From Marinobacter sp. C7 (GTDB taxonomy: Bacteria; Pseudomonadota; Gammaproteobacteria; Pseudomonadales; Oleiphilaceae), in the NCBI RefSeq assembly GCF_022343555.1, contig NZ_JAKQZH010000003.1:186001-250000 (forward strand): 64,000 nucleotides of DNA, given 5' to 3'. The notes beneath the pieces are model-generated. The model made no database searches. It was not told the DNA's origin and saw nothing but the letters and a program-made list of their open reading frames with translations. This document shows positions 38,713 to 49,480 of this stretch, piece after piece (the stretch's first letter is position 1; the number at the start of each line of letters is the position of its first letter). The position numbers and the translations under genes are program-made.

Positions 38713-41358
38713 GTGACTGAGCTACACCCGGATCTGCGCGAAAACGTACGAATGCTGGGCGAACTGCTGGGCCAGAGTATCCAGCGTTTCCCCGGCCAGG
38801 AGTGTTACGACCTGATCGAGGAAATCCGTGCGGCCGCGAAGGCGGACCGCCGGCAGGAGAGCGGCTCCGGCCAGCGGCTGGTGAGCCTGCTCAGAAAGCT
38901 CAGCGACGATGAGTTGCTGCCGGTTACAAGAGCCTTCAACCAGTTTCTCAACCTGGCCAACCTCGCTGAGCAGTATCATGGTATCCGCCGCAAACGCGGA
39001 CACCAGTCCGATCTGATGGTGGAGTCCCTCGGCGAAGTGTTTGACCGGCTCAAGGGCGGAGGTGTGTCCACGGACGAGCTGCATCGCCGGGTTGCCGATC
39101 TGCGCATTGAATTCGTGCTGACCGCCCATCCCACAGAGGTGGCCCGTCGAACCCTGATCATGAAATACGACGAGATGTCCGAGTGCCTGTCTCAGCTCGA
39201 CCATGAGGATCTCATGCCGGCTGAGCGGGACGAGATCATCGCGCGACTGTCCCGTTTGATTGCCGAGGCCTGGCACACGGACGAGATCCGCCATGAGCGT
39301 CCGACAGCGGTGGACGAGGCCAAGTGGGGGTTTGCCGTCATCGAGAACAGTCTCTGGCAGGCCCTGCCTGATTTTCTGCGAAGTCTTGATACGTCTCTGT
39401 CGGATGCCACCGGCAAGGGCTTGCCACTGAACGTCTCGCCTATCCGGATCGCCTCCTGGATGGGCGGTGACCGGGACGGTAATCCGAACGTCACCCATGA
39501 GGTGACCCGAACCGTCTTCCTGCTCGGACGATGGATGGCGGCGGATCTGTTCCTCCGGGATATCCAGTCGCTGCGCGCCGAGCTTTCCATGTGGCAGGCC
39601 AGCGATGAACTGAAGGCGAGAGTAGGGGATGCCCGGGAACCGTATCGCCAGGTGCTGGCTGAACTCCGGGAACGACTGGTCAAAACCCGGGACTGGGCCG
39701 AGGCCAGGGTTCACGGGCAGCCGGCGGATTCTGAGGGTATCCTGTTCGAGAATGAAGACCTCACGGGCCCTCTGGAACTCTGCTATCGCTCCCTGATGGA
39801 ATGCGGTCTGGAGACCATCGCCAACGGGCCCTTGCTGGATACCATTCGGCGCGCCCACACCTTCGGCCTGCCGCTGATCCGCCTCGATATCCGCCAGGAG
39901 GCTTCCCGGCACGCCGAGGCGGTGGCGGAAATGGTCGGCTATCTCGGGCTGGGCGACTACGCCAGCTGGACCGAGGACCAGCGCCAGGCCTTTCTGGTCA
40001 GGGAGCTGCAGGGCCGTCGGCCGCTGGTGCCTCGCAACTGGGAGCCTTCCGACAATGTCCGGGAAGTGCTGGCGACCTGTGAAGTGGTCGCGGCGCAGAC
40101 TCCCGAGGCCCTCGGTTCCTACGTCATCTCCATGGCCAGCAAGCCGTCGGATGTCCTGAGTGTGATCCTGCTGTTACGGGAAGCCGGCATGAAGTTCCCG
40201 ATGCGGGTGGTGCCGCTGTTCGAGACCCTGGACGACCTTCGTGGCGCCCCGGATGCCATGGCGGCGCTGTATGAGGTGGAGTGGTACCGTGAGTATTGCC
40301 AGGGTCGCCAGGAAGTGATGATCGGCTATTCCGACTCGTCCAAGGATGCCGGCCAGCTCATGGCGGCCTGGGCGCAGTACCAGGCCCAGGAGAAGCTCAC
40401 CCAGGTGGCCAGCCAGTATGGTGTTCACCTGACCCTGTTCCACGGTCGTGGTGGCACGGTCGGCCGGGGCGGCGGTCCCGCCAACCGGGCGATATTGTCG
40501 CAGCCGCCGGGTTCTGTGAACGGGAGTTTCCGGATCACCGAGCAGGGCGAGATGATTCGCTTCAAGTTTGGCCTGCCACACCTGGCGGTCCAGAGCCTGA
40601 CTCTGTACAGCACGGCGGTGATCGAGGCGACCCTGGCGCCACCACCCGAGCCCGAGGGCAGCTGGCGACAAACCATGGACTGGTTGACCGAACGGTCGCT
40701 GAAAGCCTATCGGGAAGTGGTCCGCGAGAATCCGGACTTTGTCCCGTACTTCCGTCAGGTGACGCCTGAGCAGGCGCTTGGCAAACTCGCCCTTGGTAGC
40801 CGCCCGGCCCGGCGCAAGCCCTCTGGCGGGGTGGAAAGCCTGCGGGCCATTCCGTGGATCTTTGCCTGGACCCAGATGCGCTTGATGCTGCCAAGCTGGT
40901 TGGGCAGTGATGTGGCGCTGGAGGAGGCGGCCCGGGAAAACCGGCTGCCGGAGCTCCGGGAAATGATGCAGGGTTGGCCGTTTTTCCGAACGTACGTGGA
41001 TATGCTCGAGATGGTGCTGGCAAAGGCCGATCTGCGGATTGCCAGCTATTATGAAGAGACCCTGATCGAGGACCGCAAGTTGCAGGTGCTCGGTAAGGGC
41101 CTGCGTGAACGCCTTGCCGGCTGTATTCGCCGTGTACTGGAACTGAAGGAGCAGCAGGAACTGCTGGAGCAGGAACCGGTCTTTGCGCATTCCATGAGAG
41201 TGCGTAATCCATACACGGATCCGTTGCATTACCTCCAGGCCGAGCTCCTCAGGCGAGACCGGGAGAGTGAAGGCAAGGGCGAAGTTCCGGAGATGGTGGA
41301 ACGGGCCCTGAAGGTCACCATGGCGGGTATCTCGGCCGGTATGCGTAACACGGGCTGA
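38713..41358 (+). CDS. ppc: Phosphoenolpyruvate carboxylase
   Basis: Anaplerotic carboxylation of PEP to oxaloacetate. The 881-residue protein (E. coli 883) starts on GTG. Catalytic signatures: VLTAHPTEVARRT near residue 138 (essential His), YSDSSKDAGQLMAAW near 540 (Lys) and FHGRGGTVGRGGGP near 577 with the glycine-rich loop. The C terminus ends MAGISAGMRNTG, matching the conserved AGMRNTG end where allosteric aspartate binds. Confidence 0.97.
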   Translation: MTELHPDLRENVRMLGELLGQSIQRFPGQECYDLIEEIRAAAKADRRQESGSGQRLVSLLRKLSDDELLPVTRAFNQFLNLANLAEQYHGIRRKRGHQSDLMVESLGEVFDRLKGGGVSTDELHRRVADLRIEFVLTAHPTEVARRTLIMKYDEMSECLSQLDHEDLMPAERDEIIARLSRLIAEAWHTDEIRHERPTAVDEAKWGFAVIENSLWQALPDFLRSLDTSLSDATGKGLPLNVSPIRIASWMGGDRDGNPNVTHEVTRTVFLLGRWMAADLFLRDIQSLRAELSMWQASDELKARVGDAREPYRQVLAELRERLVKTRDWAEARVHGQPADSEGILFENEDLTGPLELCYRSLMECGLETIANGPLLDTIRRAHTFGLPLIRLDIRQEASRHAEAVAEMVGYLGLGDYASWTEDQRQAFLVRELQGRRPLVPRNWEPSDNVREVLATCEVVAAQTPEALGSYVISMASKPSDVLSVILLLREAGMKFPMRVVPLFETLDDLRGAPDAMAALYEVEWYREYCQGRQEVMIGYSDSSKDAGQLMAAWAQYQAQEKLTQVASQYGVHLTLFHGRGGTVGRGGGPANRAILSQPPGSVNGSFRITEQGEMIRFKFGLPHLAVQSLTLYSTAVIEATLAPPPEPEGSWRQTMDWLTERSLKAYREVVRENPDFVPYFRQVTPEQALGKLALGSRPARRKPSGGVESLRAIPWIFAWTQMRLMLPSWLGSDVALEEAARENRLPELREMMQGWPFFRTYVDMLEMVLAKADLRIASYYEETLIEDRKLQVLGKGLRERLAGCIRRVLELKEQQELLEQEPVFAHSMRVRNPYTDPLHYLQAELLRRDRESEGKGEVPEMVERALKVTMAGISAGMRNTG

Positions 41359-41403
41359 CCTGGCGCCAGCTGACTGTCAGACACAGATAAAGGAGTACCG
41401 GGT

Positions 41404-42774
41404 GTGGCGCTTGCTGCCAAGCTGGAGCACTATCTGACCGAAAAGGGGCTGGCCTATCGGGAGTTGGCCATCGAGCCAGTTCCAAACCTGGATGCGGCGG
41501 TGATCGCATCGGGCAGGTCACAACACGATTTTGTCCGGGCTACGCTGTTGCTCGACATTGACGGTGTCGTCATGGCAGTTCACCGCTTTGACAGCACGCT
41601 GGACCTGCCGGCGGTACAGCAGCTGACCGGGCGCCGGCTTCAGCCGCTGACTGCGCGACAGAGCCAACGGATTTTCGAGGACTGTGAACCGGGATTCGTG
41701 CCGCCGGTCGGGTGTGCCTACCGTGTGCCGGTGCTGGTGGATGAGGATGTCATGGATGCGGAATCGGTCCTGCTGTCCGGCGGTCGAAGCGATGCGCTGA
41801 TCGAACTCGACAGGGAAACCCTGAAAGTCCTGCTGGCAGACGCATTTCGGGCCCGCCTGGTGATCCATGGCCAGGGTGGTGGTGACCGTGGGGCGCTGAC
41901 ACTGGATGAAGTTGCCTCCAAGTTGCGGGAAATCTACAGGTTGCCGCCGATGCCCGCACTGGCGCCCCAGATTCTCGGCATGGCAGCCACTGGCGGGGCA
42001 GTCGCCGAGGACCTCGCCGACGTCATCGAACTGGACCCCAGTCTGACGGCTCAGGTCCTGCGTTATGCTCGATCCGGGCTGTTCGAGACCTCCGGTCAGG
42101 TAGAAACGGTGCGTCAGGCCGTGACCGGTGTTCTTGGTATCGAACGGGTGTCCCACATTGTCCAGGGCAGCGCCCTGGTCGGCGGTTTCGGAATTCCGCG
42201 CGAGGGTATCCTGGGCATGCAGGCGTTCTGGTCTCACGCGCTCTACTGTGCCTTCCTGTGTCAACGGATCGCGCCCCGATGTGGGGCAGACCGGGACATG
42301 GCCTACCTGTGCGGGTTGCTGCACAATTTCGGCCTGCCGTTGCTGGGGTATCTGTTCCCGTCGGAATTCGAGGAACTCAGTCGGCTTCGGGAAAGCAATC
42401 CGGAAGCCAGCATGCAGTCCCTGGAGCAGCAGGTATTCGGTCACGGCGGCGATGAGGGCATGCTGGCGGTGGGCCATGGCGCCGTCGGTAGCCTTTTGCA
42501 TCGGTTCTGGCAGCTGCCCGAGCCGGTTATCAAGGCGGCCGGCATGCATCAGCATCAGGGCTATACCGGTGAACATGAGACCTACGTGTTGATGGTGCAG
42601 CTGGCGAACGGATTGCTGAAAGCCAGGGGCATAGGGGATGAGTTCAACGAGGATAACGTCCCGGTTCTGCTCGGCTCCCTTGGCCTCAGGCAGGATGCGG
42701 TGGAAGACTTCGAGAAGGATATCGACAGCCTGTCCCCCGACCTTGACGCACTGACCTCTTCCCGCCCATCCTGA
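41404..42774 (+). CDS. YbaK-type deacylase fused to an HDOD domain
   Basis: A 456-residue protein starting on GTG with GGAG upstream. Residues about 5-150 form a YbaK/ProX-like aminoacyl-tRNA deacylase domain (RATLLLDIDGVVMAVH, GRRLQPLTARQ, GCAYRVPVLVDEDV). Residues about 175-390 form an HDOD domain (LPPMPALAPQILGMA, IELDPSLTAQVLRYARSG, YLCGLLHNFGLPLLGYLFP). HDOD domains lack HD hydrolase activity and act as signalling scaffolds. This fusion is found in Pseudomonas and Marinobacter, but I know of no defined role. It lies between ppc and adk on the same strand. Confidence 0.85.
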   Translation: MALAAKLEHYLTEKGLAYRELAIEPVPNLDAAVIASGRSQHDFVRATLLLDIDGVVMAVHRFDSTLDLPAVQQLTGRRLQPLTARQSQRIFEDCEPGFVPPVGCAYRVPVLVDEDVMDAESVLLSGGRSDALIELDRETLKVLLADAFRARLVIHGQGGGDRGALTLDEVASKLREIYRLPPMPALAPQILGMAATGGAVAEDLADVIELDPSLTAQVLRYARSGLFETSGQVETVRQAVTGVLGIERVSHIVQGSALVGGFGIPREGILGMQAFWSHALYCAFLCQRIAPRCGADRDMAYLCGLLHNFGLPLLGYLFPSEFEELSRLRESNPEASMQSLEQQVFGHGGDEGMLAVGHGAVGSLLHRFWQLPEPVIKAAGMHQHQGYTGEHETYVLMVQLANGLLKARGIGDEFNEDNVPVLLGSLGLRQDAVEDFEKDIDSLSPDLDALTSSRPS

Positions 42775-42839
42775 ACGCCCCGCCGACCCATTCAGGAGTC
42801 CTGTAGTGCTGCTTTTCAGTGCATGATACTGAGGTCGAC

Positions 42840-42868
42840 TTTCTATGGGCAGGCTGACTTCGTATAAT
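42840..42868 (+). promoter_or_regulatory. Candidate sigma-70 promoter of adk
   Basis: A perfect -10 TATAAT (42863-42868) has a weak -35 (TTTCTA, 42840-42845) 17 bases upstream. It lies 114 bases before the adk ATG, in the 207-base gap after the YbaK-HDOD gene. Confidence 0.55.
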
Positions 42869-42960
42869 GCGCCTTCGCCGTTCCGGGCTGACATTTGTCC
42901 CGCCGAGAGAGGTTGTCGCAAAGGCAGGCGTTTTTGCCACAGCTTTTCAAACGATAATGA

Positions 42961-43635
<675 letters not shown>

Positions 43636-43665
43636 TCAACCATTGACGTCGAGGCATTCACTGCC

Positions 43666-44364
43666 GTGAAACTGCTGGCACTGGATACGTCATCAGAGGG
43701 CTGCTCCGCAGCCCTTCTGGTTGATGGCGAGATAACCGAGCGATTCGAGGTCGCGCCCCGGGGCCATACCCGGCTGCTGATGCCCATGGTGCGGGAACTG
43801 CTGGCGGAGAAGGAATTGGTGCCCGCGGACCTGGATGCCCTTGCGTTTGCCTGCGGCCCCGGCTCCTTCACCGGCTTGCGGATAGCGACCGGCGTGGTGC
43901 AGGGACTGGCCTGGGGTCTGGACCTGCCCGTGGTGCCGGTTTCTTCCCTTGCCGCGGTCGCCCTCGGGGCGATGCAATCCCTCGACATCTCCGAGGGCGA
44001 TGCCGTGGCCGTCGCTTTCGATGCCCGCATGGGCGAAGTCTACTGGGGCTGTTATCGCCGCAACGGCGGCCGGCCCGAACTGCTCGGCGAGGAACGCGTT
44101 TGTCCGCCTGCTGCGGTAAGCCTGTCCGGAAAGGCCGAACACTGGTACGGCGCGGGTCCCGGCTGGCAATTCCGGAACCAGATGCCGGCAGAGGTTTCCG
44201 GCCCGATGGTCTCTGTCGTGCCGGACCTGTTGTTACGGGCCAGCTGGGTGGCGCGTCTGGCGGAAAAACCGGCCGCAGAGGGTCGGACCGTTCCGGCGGA
44301 ACAGGCGCAACCCGTCTATATCCGTGATGAGGTGGCCTGGAAAAAGCTGCCTGGCCGCGAGTGA
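43666..44364 (+). CDS. tsaB: tRNA t6A biosynthesis protein TsaB
   Basis: Partner of TsaD and TsaE in making threonylcarbamoyl-adenosine at position 37 of ANN-decoding tRNAs. The 232-residue protein starts on GTG, KLLALDTSSEGCSAALLV at the N terminus and FACGPGSFTGLRIATGVVQGLAW near residue 63, the typical TsaB motif. It lacks the His pair of TsaD, as expected. It is 30 bases after adk and 3 bases before rsmJ. Confidence 0.95.
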   Translation: MKLLALDTSSEGCSAALLVDGEITERFEVAPRGHTRLLMPMVRELLAEKELVPADLDALAFACGPGSFTGLRIATGVVQGLAWGLDLPVVPVSSLAAVALGAMQSLDISEGDAVAVAFDARMGEVYWGCYRRNGGRPELLGEERVCPPAAVSLSGKAEHWYGAGPGWQFRNQMPAEVSGPMVSVVPDLLLRASWVARLAEKPAAEGRTVPAEQAQPVYIRDEVAWKKLPGRE

Positions 44365-44367
44365 GCC

Positions 44368-45186
44368 GTGGCGACTCCCCGTCCTGACCTTTCCTCCCCG
44401 TCCCTCGCTATTGCCCGTAGCCCCCTGGGGGATCACGCCCGGGCTGAGGAGCTCAGCGAACGCCTGGGGCTTCCCTATCTCGGGGTGGTTCGTCCCCGAG
44501 ACATCGCCGAGGTGCCGGTACTTCTGTTCCTGGATGAGCAGGGGCTCTGTCTGCAGCTGACGGGGAAGGGCGCCCCCGGTCCGGTCCGGGTCGAGTTTGT
44601 TTCCGGCAAGATGGGCTACCGGCGTGAGCACGGAGGCGGTGCCGGCCAGCTGGTTGCCCGTGCCGTGGGCTTGCAGAAAACGAAGGCCAGGCTTCACGTG
44701 CTGGATGCGACCGCGGGCCTCGGCCAGGATGCCTTTGTTCTCGCCAGCCTCGGGTGCGAAGTGACCCTGTTCGAACGCAATCCTGTCATCCATGCTCTAC
44801 TGGAGGACGGCCTGGCCCGTGCTGCGCTCAACGTCGACTGCGCACCGATCGTTGCCAGGATGACCCTGGCAGCCGGCAGCAGCATAGACTGGTTGCGGCA
44901 GGCTGACAGTGGGGCGGCAGATGTGGTCTACCTGGACCCCATGTTCCCGCACCGGGACAAGTCGGCCCGGGTAAAGAAAGAAATGGAAGTGTTCCGGCAG
45001 ATCGTGGGCGATGACGAGGATGCCTCTGAACTGCTTGCCGCTGCCCTGAAAGTGGCGACTTACCGGGTAGTGGTCAAACGCCCCCGTAAGGCTCCCACCA
45101 TCGAAGGCCCCGAGCCCAGCACCCGGGTCGAGGGCAAGAGCAGTCGTTACGACATCTACGCTCTCAAGGCGCTGCCAGCGGCCTGA
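44368..45186 (+). CDS. rsmJ: 16S rRNA m2G1516 methyltransferase RsmJ
   Basis: RsmJ (YhiQ) methylates N2 of G1516 in 16S rRNA. The 272-residue protein starts on GTG. The family block [18 protein letters not shown] near residue 85, the SAM motif [20 protein letters not shown] near 111 and the catalytic-type [15 protein letters not shown] near 188 are present. It ends 4 bases before the convergent plsB stop. Confidence 0.94.
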   Translation: MATPRPDLSSPSLAIARSPLGDHARAEELSERLGLPYLGVVRPRDIAEVPVLLFLDEQGLCLQLTGKGAPGPVRVEFVSGKMGYRREHGGGAGQLVARAVGLQKTKARLHVLDATAGLGQDAFVLASLGCEVTLFERNPVIHALLEDGLARAALNVDCAPIVARMTLAAGSSIDWLRQADSGAADVVYLDPMFPHRDKSARVKKEMEVFRQIVGDDEDASELLAAALKVATYRVVVKRPRKAPTIEGPEPSTRVEGKSSRYDIYALKALPAA

Positions 45187-45190
45187 ACCA

Positions 45191-47662
45191 TCAGGCGCCA
45201 AGCATGGTGACCTGCTGGATGGCCTGGCGTTTCTCCACGCTCAGTACCAGTCGGGCATCCTCCGCGACTTCCTCCAGACCTTCGCCGTAGTTGATCAGGC
45301 CGTTGTCATCGGTGGTGATGACGCCGTTCTCCTGCATATTGGCTATGAAGTTTCTGAACAGGGTCTTATCGAAGAATTCCGGTGCGTTCAGACCGAACAG
45401 GATCGACATCCGCTCGGCCAGCAGTGTGCTCTGTTCTTCCAGTTCAGCGGCGCTGATCGTGCCTGAGCCATATTTTCTCAGGATGCCCAGGGCGATGTGG
45501 TATCGCTCCAGGGTCTGGATAATGAACCGGGACAGGACCCGCAGCCGGAGCATGGCGTCAGTGCCTTCCTCCGGGCGGCCAATTCGATCGTCTTCCAGGG
45601 CTTCCAGCAGCCCTTGCTCCACCAGGATATCAATCCAGTGATTGATGACCCCTTCCACCTCGTCTGCAGAGTATTTCAGGAACAGTTCGGACTGCAGGTA
45701 GGGGTAGGCCACGGTCGCCAGGAACACGATCTTGTCCCGACGCAGGGAATCCTTGTTCTCGAACAGGCTAGCAACCAGCGAGGGCAGGGCAAACAGGTGC
45801 TGGATGTTGTTGCGGTAGTAGGTCATCAGAATGGCATTGCTGCCCTCGAGGGCAATAATGTCACCCAGTTTTTGCGGCTGGCGGGTGACCAGCCCCATGT
45901 CCTCGCAGTAGGCCACCCAGTCCTTGCCTGATCCTTCCGGCAGGGTGACGGTGTCAGCATAGGGAAAGGCCTTGAGCAGGCCGGCATACTGATCCATCAG
46001 GCGGATCAGCTGGCCTTCGTCCATCGCCAGCCGATCGGTTCCCAGCAGTACCGTGGCGGTCATGCCGATCGGATTGACCGCGACCGAGGCATTGATGTTG
46101 GAAGCCACACGGAGCGAGAGCTGGTCAACGGCCTGGCTCAGCCAGGCTGGCCGGTACTCGGCGTCATAGGCTTCCTGGCGCCAGCTTTCATGCACATTGT
46201 CGAGAACATCGGCCAACGGAATGGCATCCCCGAAATTCACGGCCACCCGGCCGAAGGAGTTGGTGAGTTTGCGGACGGTTTTGGCCAGCCCGAACACGCT
46301 CTCTTTCTGTTTTTTCTTGCCGCGCAACTCGCCCAGATAGGAGCGGCCTTCCATGACTTTTTCATAGCCGATGTAGACCGGTACGAAGACGATGGGTTTA
46401 CGGTGATCCCGCAGGAAGCTGCGCACGGTCATCGACAGCATGCCCGGACGCGGCGGCAGCATGCGTCCGGTACGACTGCGACCACCTTCCACGAAATACT
46501 CCACCGAGTAACCCCGGGAAAACATCACGTGCATGTATTCGTTGAACACGGTGGCATACAACGGGTTGTCCCGGAATGAGCGGCGCATGAAGAAGGCGCC
46601 GCCCCGCCGCAGAATCGGCCCGACAATGGGCATGTTCAGATTGATGCCGGCAGCGATATGCGGGGGCATCAGGCCGTTCTTGTAGAGCACATAGGACAAC
46701 AGCAGGTAATCAATGTGGGACCGGTGACAGGGGACGTAGACCACGGCGTTGTCCTGGGCAACCTCCTTGGCCACCTCGATGTTGTTCACGGCAATGCCGT
46801 TGTAGATCCGGTTCCAGAGCCAGGACAGGACCACTTCCAGAAAACGGATGGTCACGATGGACATGCTGGCGGCGATTTCGTCTGCATACTTATAGGCTTT
46901 CGCGCGCACTTTCTCGGGTGGAATGTCATCCCGGGCTGCGGTTTCGCGGATTGCCTCCTTCACCGCCTGGGTGCGGACCAGCCCTTCCACCAGAGTGCGG
47001 CGATGGGACAGGTCTGGCCCGAGCACGGCCTGGCGCACACGTCTGAAGTGTGTGCGGAGGAGGCGGGCGAGCTTGCGGTTGGCGCGTTCCTCGCTATGGC
47101 GGTATTCGTCGATAACCTGTTTCAGGGACAGTGGCTGGTTGAACTGCACGTAAGTGTTGCGGCCATGCACCATGATAATCAGGAACTTCTGCAGGCGCCC
47201 GGCCACTGACCACGTGTCGGACAGCAGCAGTTTGACCAGGGATTTTTCCTTGTCCGGTGACCGGCCCCAGAACATGGACACTGGCACAATCTGTACATCC
47301 TGGTCCGGGTGCTCGAGGCCGTACCGGACCAGCGATTTGAATTCGGTGGTGGGAACCGGTGTCTGGCGTCCGCCGCTGAACAGGCCTCCGATTCGACGAT
47401 AGAGAAAGAAAAACGAATGGGAGGGCCCGTTTTTCACGGGCAAGGCCTCCGTAGCACCAGGCAGACCGGCGCGGATGACCTCTTGTTCCAGCACCAGTCG
47501 GCTGGACAAAGAGCTGTACTGGAGCACATAACAGACCGGCTTGTCCGGATCCAGGCCCAGGGACTCGGCGCTGTTGCCGCTGACGTCTGTCCGCACCCAC
47601 AAGAACAGAATCTTGCGGAGAATGGTCAGAATCAGGCTGCGAATGCCCTGGTAAAGTCGCAT
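45191..47662 (-). CDS. plsB: Glycerol-3-phosphate 1-O-acyltransferase
   Basis: Membrane-bound enzyme acylating sn-glycerol-3-phosphate at position 1, the first step of phospholipid synthesis. The 823-residue protein (E. coli 807) has the HX4D motif in VPCHRSHIDYLLLSYVLY near residue 313, the GGAFFMRRSF block near 356 and FVEGGRSRTGRMLPPRPGML near 393. It is leftward, tail-to-tail with rsmJ and divergent from nudC across 140 bases. Confidence 0.96.
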   Translation of the reverse strand: MRLYQGIRSLILTILRKILFLWVRTDVSGNSAESLGLDPDKPVCYVLQYSSLSSRLVLEQEVIRAGLPGATEALPVKNGPSHSFFFLYRRIGGLFSGGRQTPVPTTEFKSLVRYGLEHPDQDVQIVPVSMFWGRSPDKEKSLVKLLLSDTWSVAGRLQKFLIIMVHGRNTYVQFNQPLSLKQVIDEYRHSEERANRKLARLLRTHFRRVRQAVLGPDLSHRRTLVEGLVRTQAVKEAIRETAARDDIPPEKVRAKAYKYADEIAASMSIVTIRFLEVVLSWLWNRIYNGIAVNNIEVAKEVAQDNAVVYVPCHRSHIDYLLLSYVLYKNGLMPPHIAAGINLNMPIVGPILRRGGAFFMRRSFRDNPLYATVFNEYMHVMFSRGYSVEYFVEGGRSRTGRMLPPRPGMLSMTVRSFLRDHRKPIVFVPVYIGYEKVMEGRSYLGELRGKKKQKESVFGLAKTVRKLTNSFGRVAVNFGDAIPLADVLDNVHESWRQEAYDAEYRPAWLSQAVDQLSLRVASNINASVAVNPIGMTATVLLGTDRLAMDEGQLIRLMDQYAGLLKAFPYADTVTLPEGSGKDWVAYCEDMGLVTRQPQKLGDIIALEGSNAILMTYYRNNIQHLFALPSLVASLFENKDSLRRDKIVFLATVAYPYLQSELFLKYSADEVEGVINHWIDILVEQGLLEALEDDRIGRPEEGTDAMLRLRVLSRFIIQTLERYHIALGILRKYGSGTISAAELEEQSTLLAERMSILFGLNAPEFFDKTLFRNFIANMQENGVITTDDNGLINYGEGLEEVAEDARLVLSVEKRQAIQQVTMLGA

Positions 47663-47802
47663 AAATGGTCGCTCCGGTCACTGAAAACAGGCGCTAAGTT
47701 TACTTGGTTGAGTACGGTGCGGAAAGTCGGCCTGTCATTCTTGGCATTTGCCGCAATGTGGTACATTTCTCCATCACCTTTTGTTGGACAGCGAAGTATT
47801 TG

Positions 47803-48630
47803 ATGACCTATTCAGGCACTGACTGGAAACCCGGCTGGAACACCGCCACGCCGGAGCCCGAAGACCTGTTACTGCTCTTTTCCCGGGCCGATATCCTGAA
47901 ACCCGGGGAAGGTTGGCTTGTGACCCGGGACGACCCCCGGCTTGCCGGTGTTGATATCGATGCGGTTGCCCTCGGCACTATCGGTGAACGGGCGGTCTAT
48001 GTCACCGAGTTGCCGGAGGATACCCCCGGGTTTGAGCCGGTGAACCTGCGTGAGGCGATTCTGATTCGGGAGGGGGTGCCGGCCGCCCTGGTGAGCACCG
48101 GGTTCCAGGTGTGGCAATGGTGGCGGGATCACCGTTTCTGTGGTCGCTGCGGTGGCGAGACCGGGTTTCACCCCCGGGAACGGGCGAAATGGTGCCCGAC
48201 CTGCAACATCCCCTGGTATCCGCGCCTTGCCCCCTGTGTCATCGTGGTCATTCGCCAGGGTGACCGGTTTCTGCTGGCTAAGAATGCCCGGGTCAAACGC
48301 CATTTCTACAGTCTCATCGCCGGCTTTGTGGAACCCGGGGAGAGTCTGGAGGAAGCGGTAGCCAGGGAAGTCATGGAAGAAACCGGTCTGGCAGTGACAA
48401 ATGTGCGCTATTGCGAGTCCCAGCCCTGGCCGTTTCCGCACCAGCTCATGGTCGGCTTTTTTGCGGACTATGCCGGGGGCGAGCTGGTGCTGCAGGAGGA
48501 TGAGCTATCCGATGCGGGGTGGTACCGCCCCGGTGACACGCCGCCGGTGCCCCCGAAAACTACCATTGCCGGCCGGCTGATCCGGCTTATGGAGCAGGAG
48601 ATCGGCAAGGCAGGAGAGACCCGTGAGTGA
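47803..48630 (+). CDS. nudC: NAD+ diphosphatase / NAD-RNA decapping enzyme NudC
   Basis: Hydrolyses NADH and removes NAD caps from RNA. The 275-residue protein has a zinc ribbon (CGRCGG...WCPTC, four Cys, near residues 112-131) and the Nudix box GFVEPGESLEEAVAREVMEETGL near 172-194, followed by SQPWPFPHQLMVGF (the SQPWPFPxS signature of NudC, near 206). An upstream in-frame ATG at 47704 would add 33 unrelated residues, so 47803 is used. Overlaps murI by 8 bases. Confidence 0.95.
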   Translation: MTYSGTDWKPGWNTATPEPEDLLLLFSRADILKPGEGWLVTRDDPRLAGVDIDAVALGTIGERAVYVTELPEDTPGFEPVNLREAILIREGVPAALVSTGFQVWQWWRDHRFCGRCGGETGFHPRERAKWCPTCNIPWYPRLAPCVIVVIRQGDRFLLAKNARVKRHFYSLIAGFVEPGESLEEAVAREVMEETGLAVTNVRYCESQPWPFPHQLMVGFFADYAGGELVLQEDELSDAGWYRPGDTPPVPPKTTIAGRLIRLMEQEIGKAGETRE

Positions 48631-49480
48631 CGCTGCCGCTCCTTGCATCCTCGTGTTCGATTCCGGAGTAGGGGGGCTGAGTGTTGCCCGGTGCATCCAC
48701 GAAACCTTGCCGGGCGCCGAGCTGGTCTACCTGGCGGACAATGCCGGCTTCCCCTATGGCGATCAGTCGGAGCCGGTCGTGATCGAGCGCTGTACCGGCC
48801 TGATACGTCGGGCTCTTGAGGAGGTGCCCTGCGATGTGGTTGTGGTTGCGTGTAACACAGCCAGCACGGTGGTGTTGCCGCGGTTGCGGGCGATGATCGA
48901 TGTTCCGGTGGTAGGTGTGGTTCCTGCAATCAAACCTGCGGCCGGCAGAACGCTCAATGGCCGGATCGGTGTCCTGGCCACGCCGGCCACCGTCCGCCGA
49001 CCCTACCTGGACCGGCTGGTCGACGAGTTTGCCGGCGACTGCCAGGTGGTACGGGTCGGGCACCCGGCCCTGGTGTCCTGGGCCGAACAACTCGTACGCG
49101 GGGTGCCTGTGCCAGAATCCGATTTGAAAGAGGTGTTGGCGCCTCTGCAAAGTTCAGGTGTGGATACCGTGGTGCTTGGATGCACCCATTACCCTCTGCT
49201 GCGGGAGGCGCTGAAAGCCGTATTGCCGGATGTCCGGCACTGGGTCGACTCCGGTGATGCCATTGCCAGGAGGGTTCTGTTCCTGCTGGGTGAAGCCGGT
49301 CGGGACCGGGAAGCTCTGGCCGAAAGTCATCGCCCGGAACCTGTCCGGGCCGTGTTGCTGTCAGGAGCGGTACCGATTGGCTTGACGGGGTTCATGGCGT
49401 CGTTGGGCCTGGGCGTTCAGCGGATTCATGAGCGCTGGGGCGGGTTGGCCGACCCGGTCAGAGCAACCGGGTCAACTTGA
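48623..49480 (+). CDS. murI: Glutamate racemase
   Basis: Makes D-glutamate for peptidoglycan. The 285-residue protein starts on GTG with ILVFDSGVGGLSV near residue 10, the first catalytic Cys in VVVACNTASTVVLP near 75 and the second in VVLGCTHYPLLREAL near 186. The 3' end overlaps the convergent DUF2156 gene by 23 bases. Confidence 0.95.
   Translation: MSDAAAPCILVFDSGVGGLSVARCIHETLPGAELVYLADNAGFPYGDQSEPVVIERCTGLIRRALEEVPCDVVVVACNTASTVVLPRLRAMIDVPVVGVVPAIKPAAGRTLNGRIGVLATPATVRRPYLDRLVDEFAGDCQVVRVGHPALVSWAEQLVRGVPVPESDLKEVLAPLQSSGVDTVVLGCTHYPLLREALKAVLPDVRHWVDSGDAIARRVLFLLGEAGRDREALAESHRPEPVRAVLLSGAVPIGLTGFMASLGLGVQRIHERWGGLADPVRATGST

Noticed and set aside
41404..42774. Fusion as a frameshift or assembly artefact
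   Set aside because: The reading frame is continuous and both domains look intact, and I know similar two-domain proteins in related bacteria.
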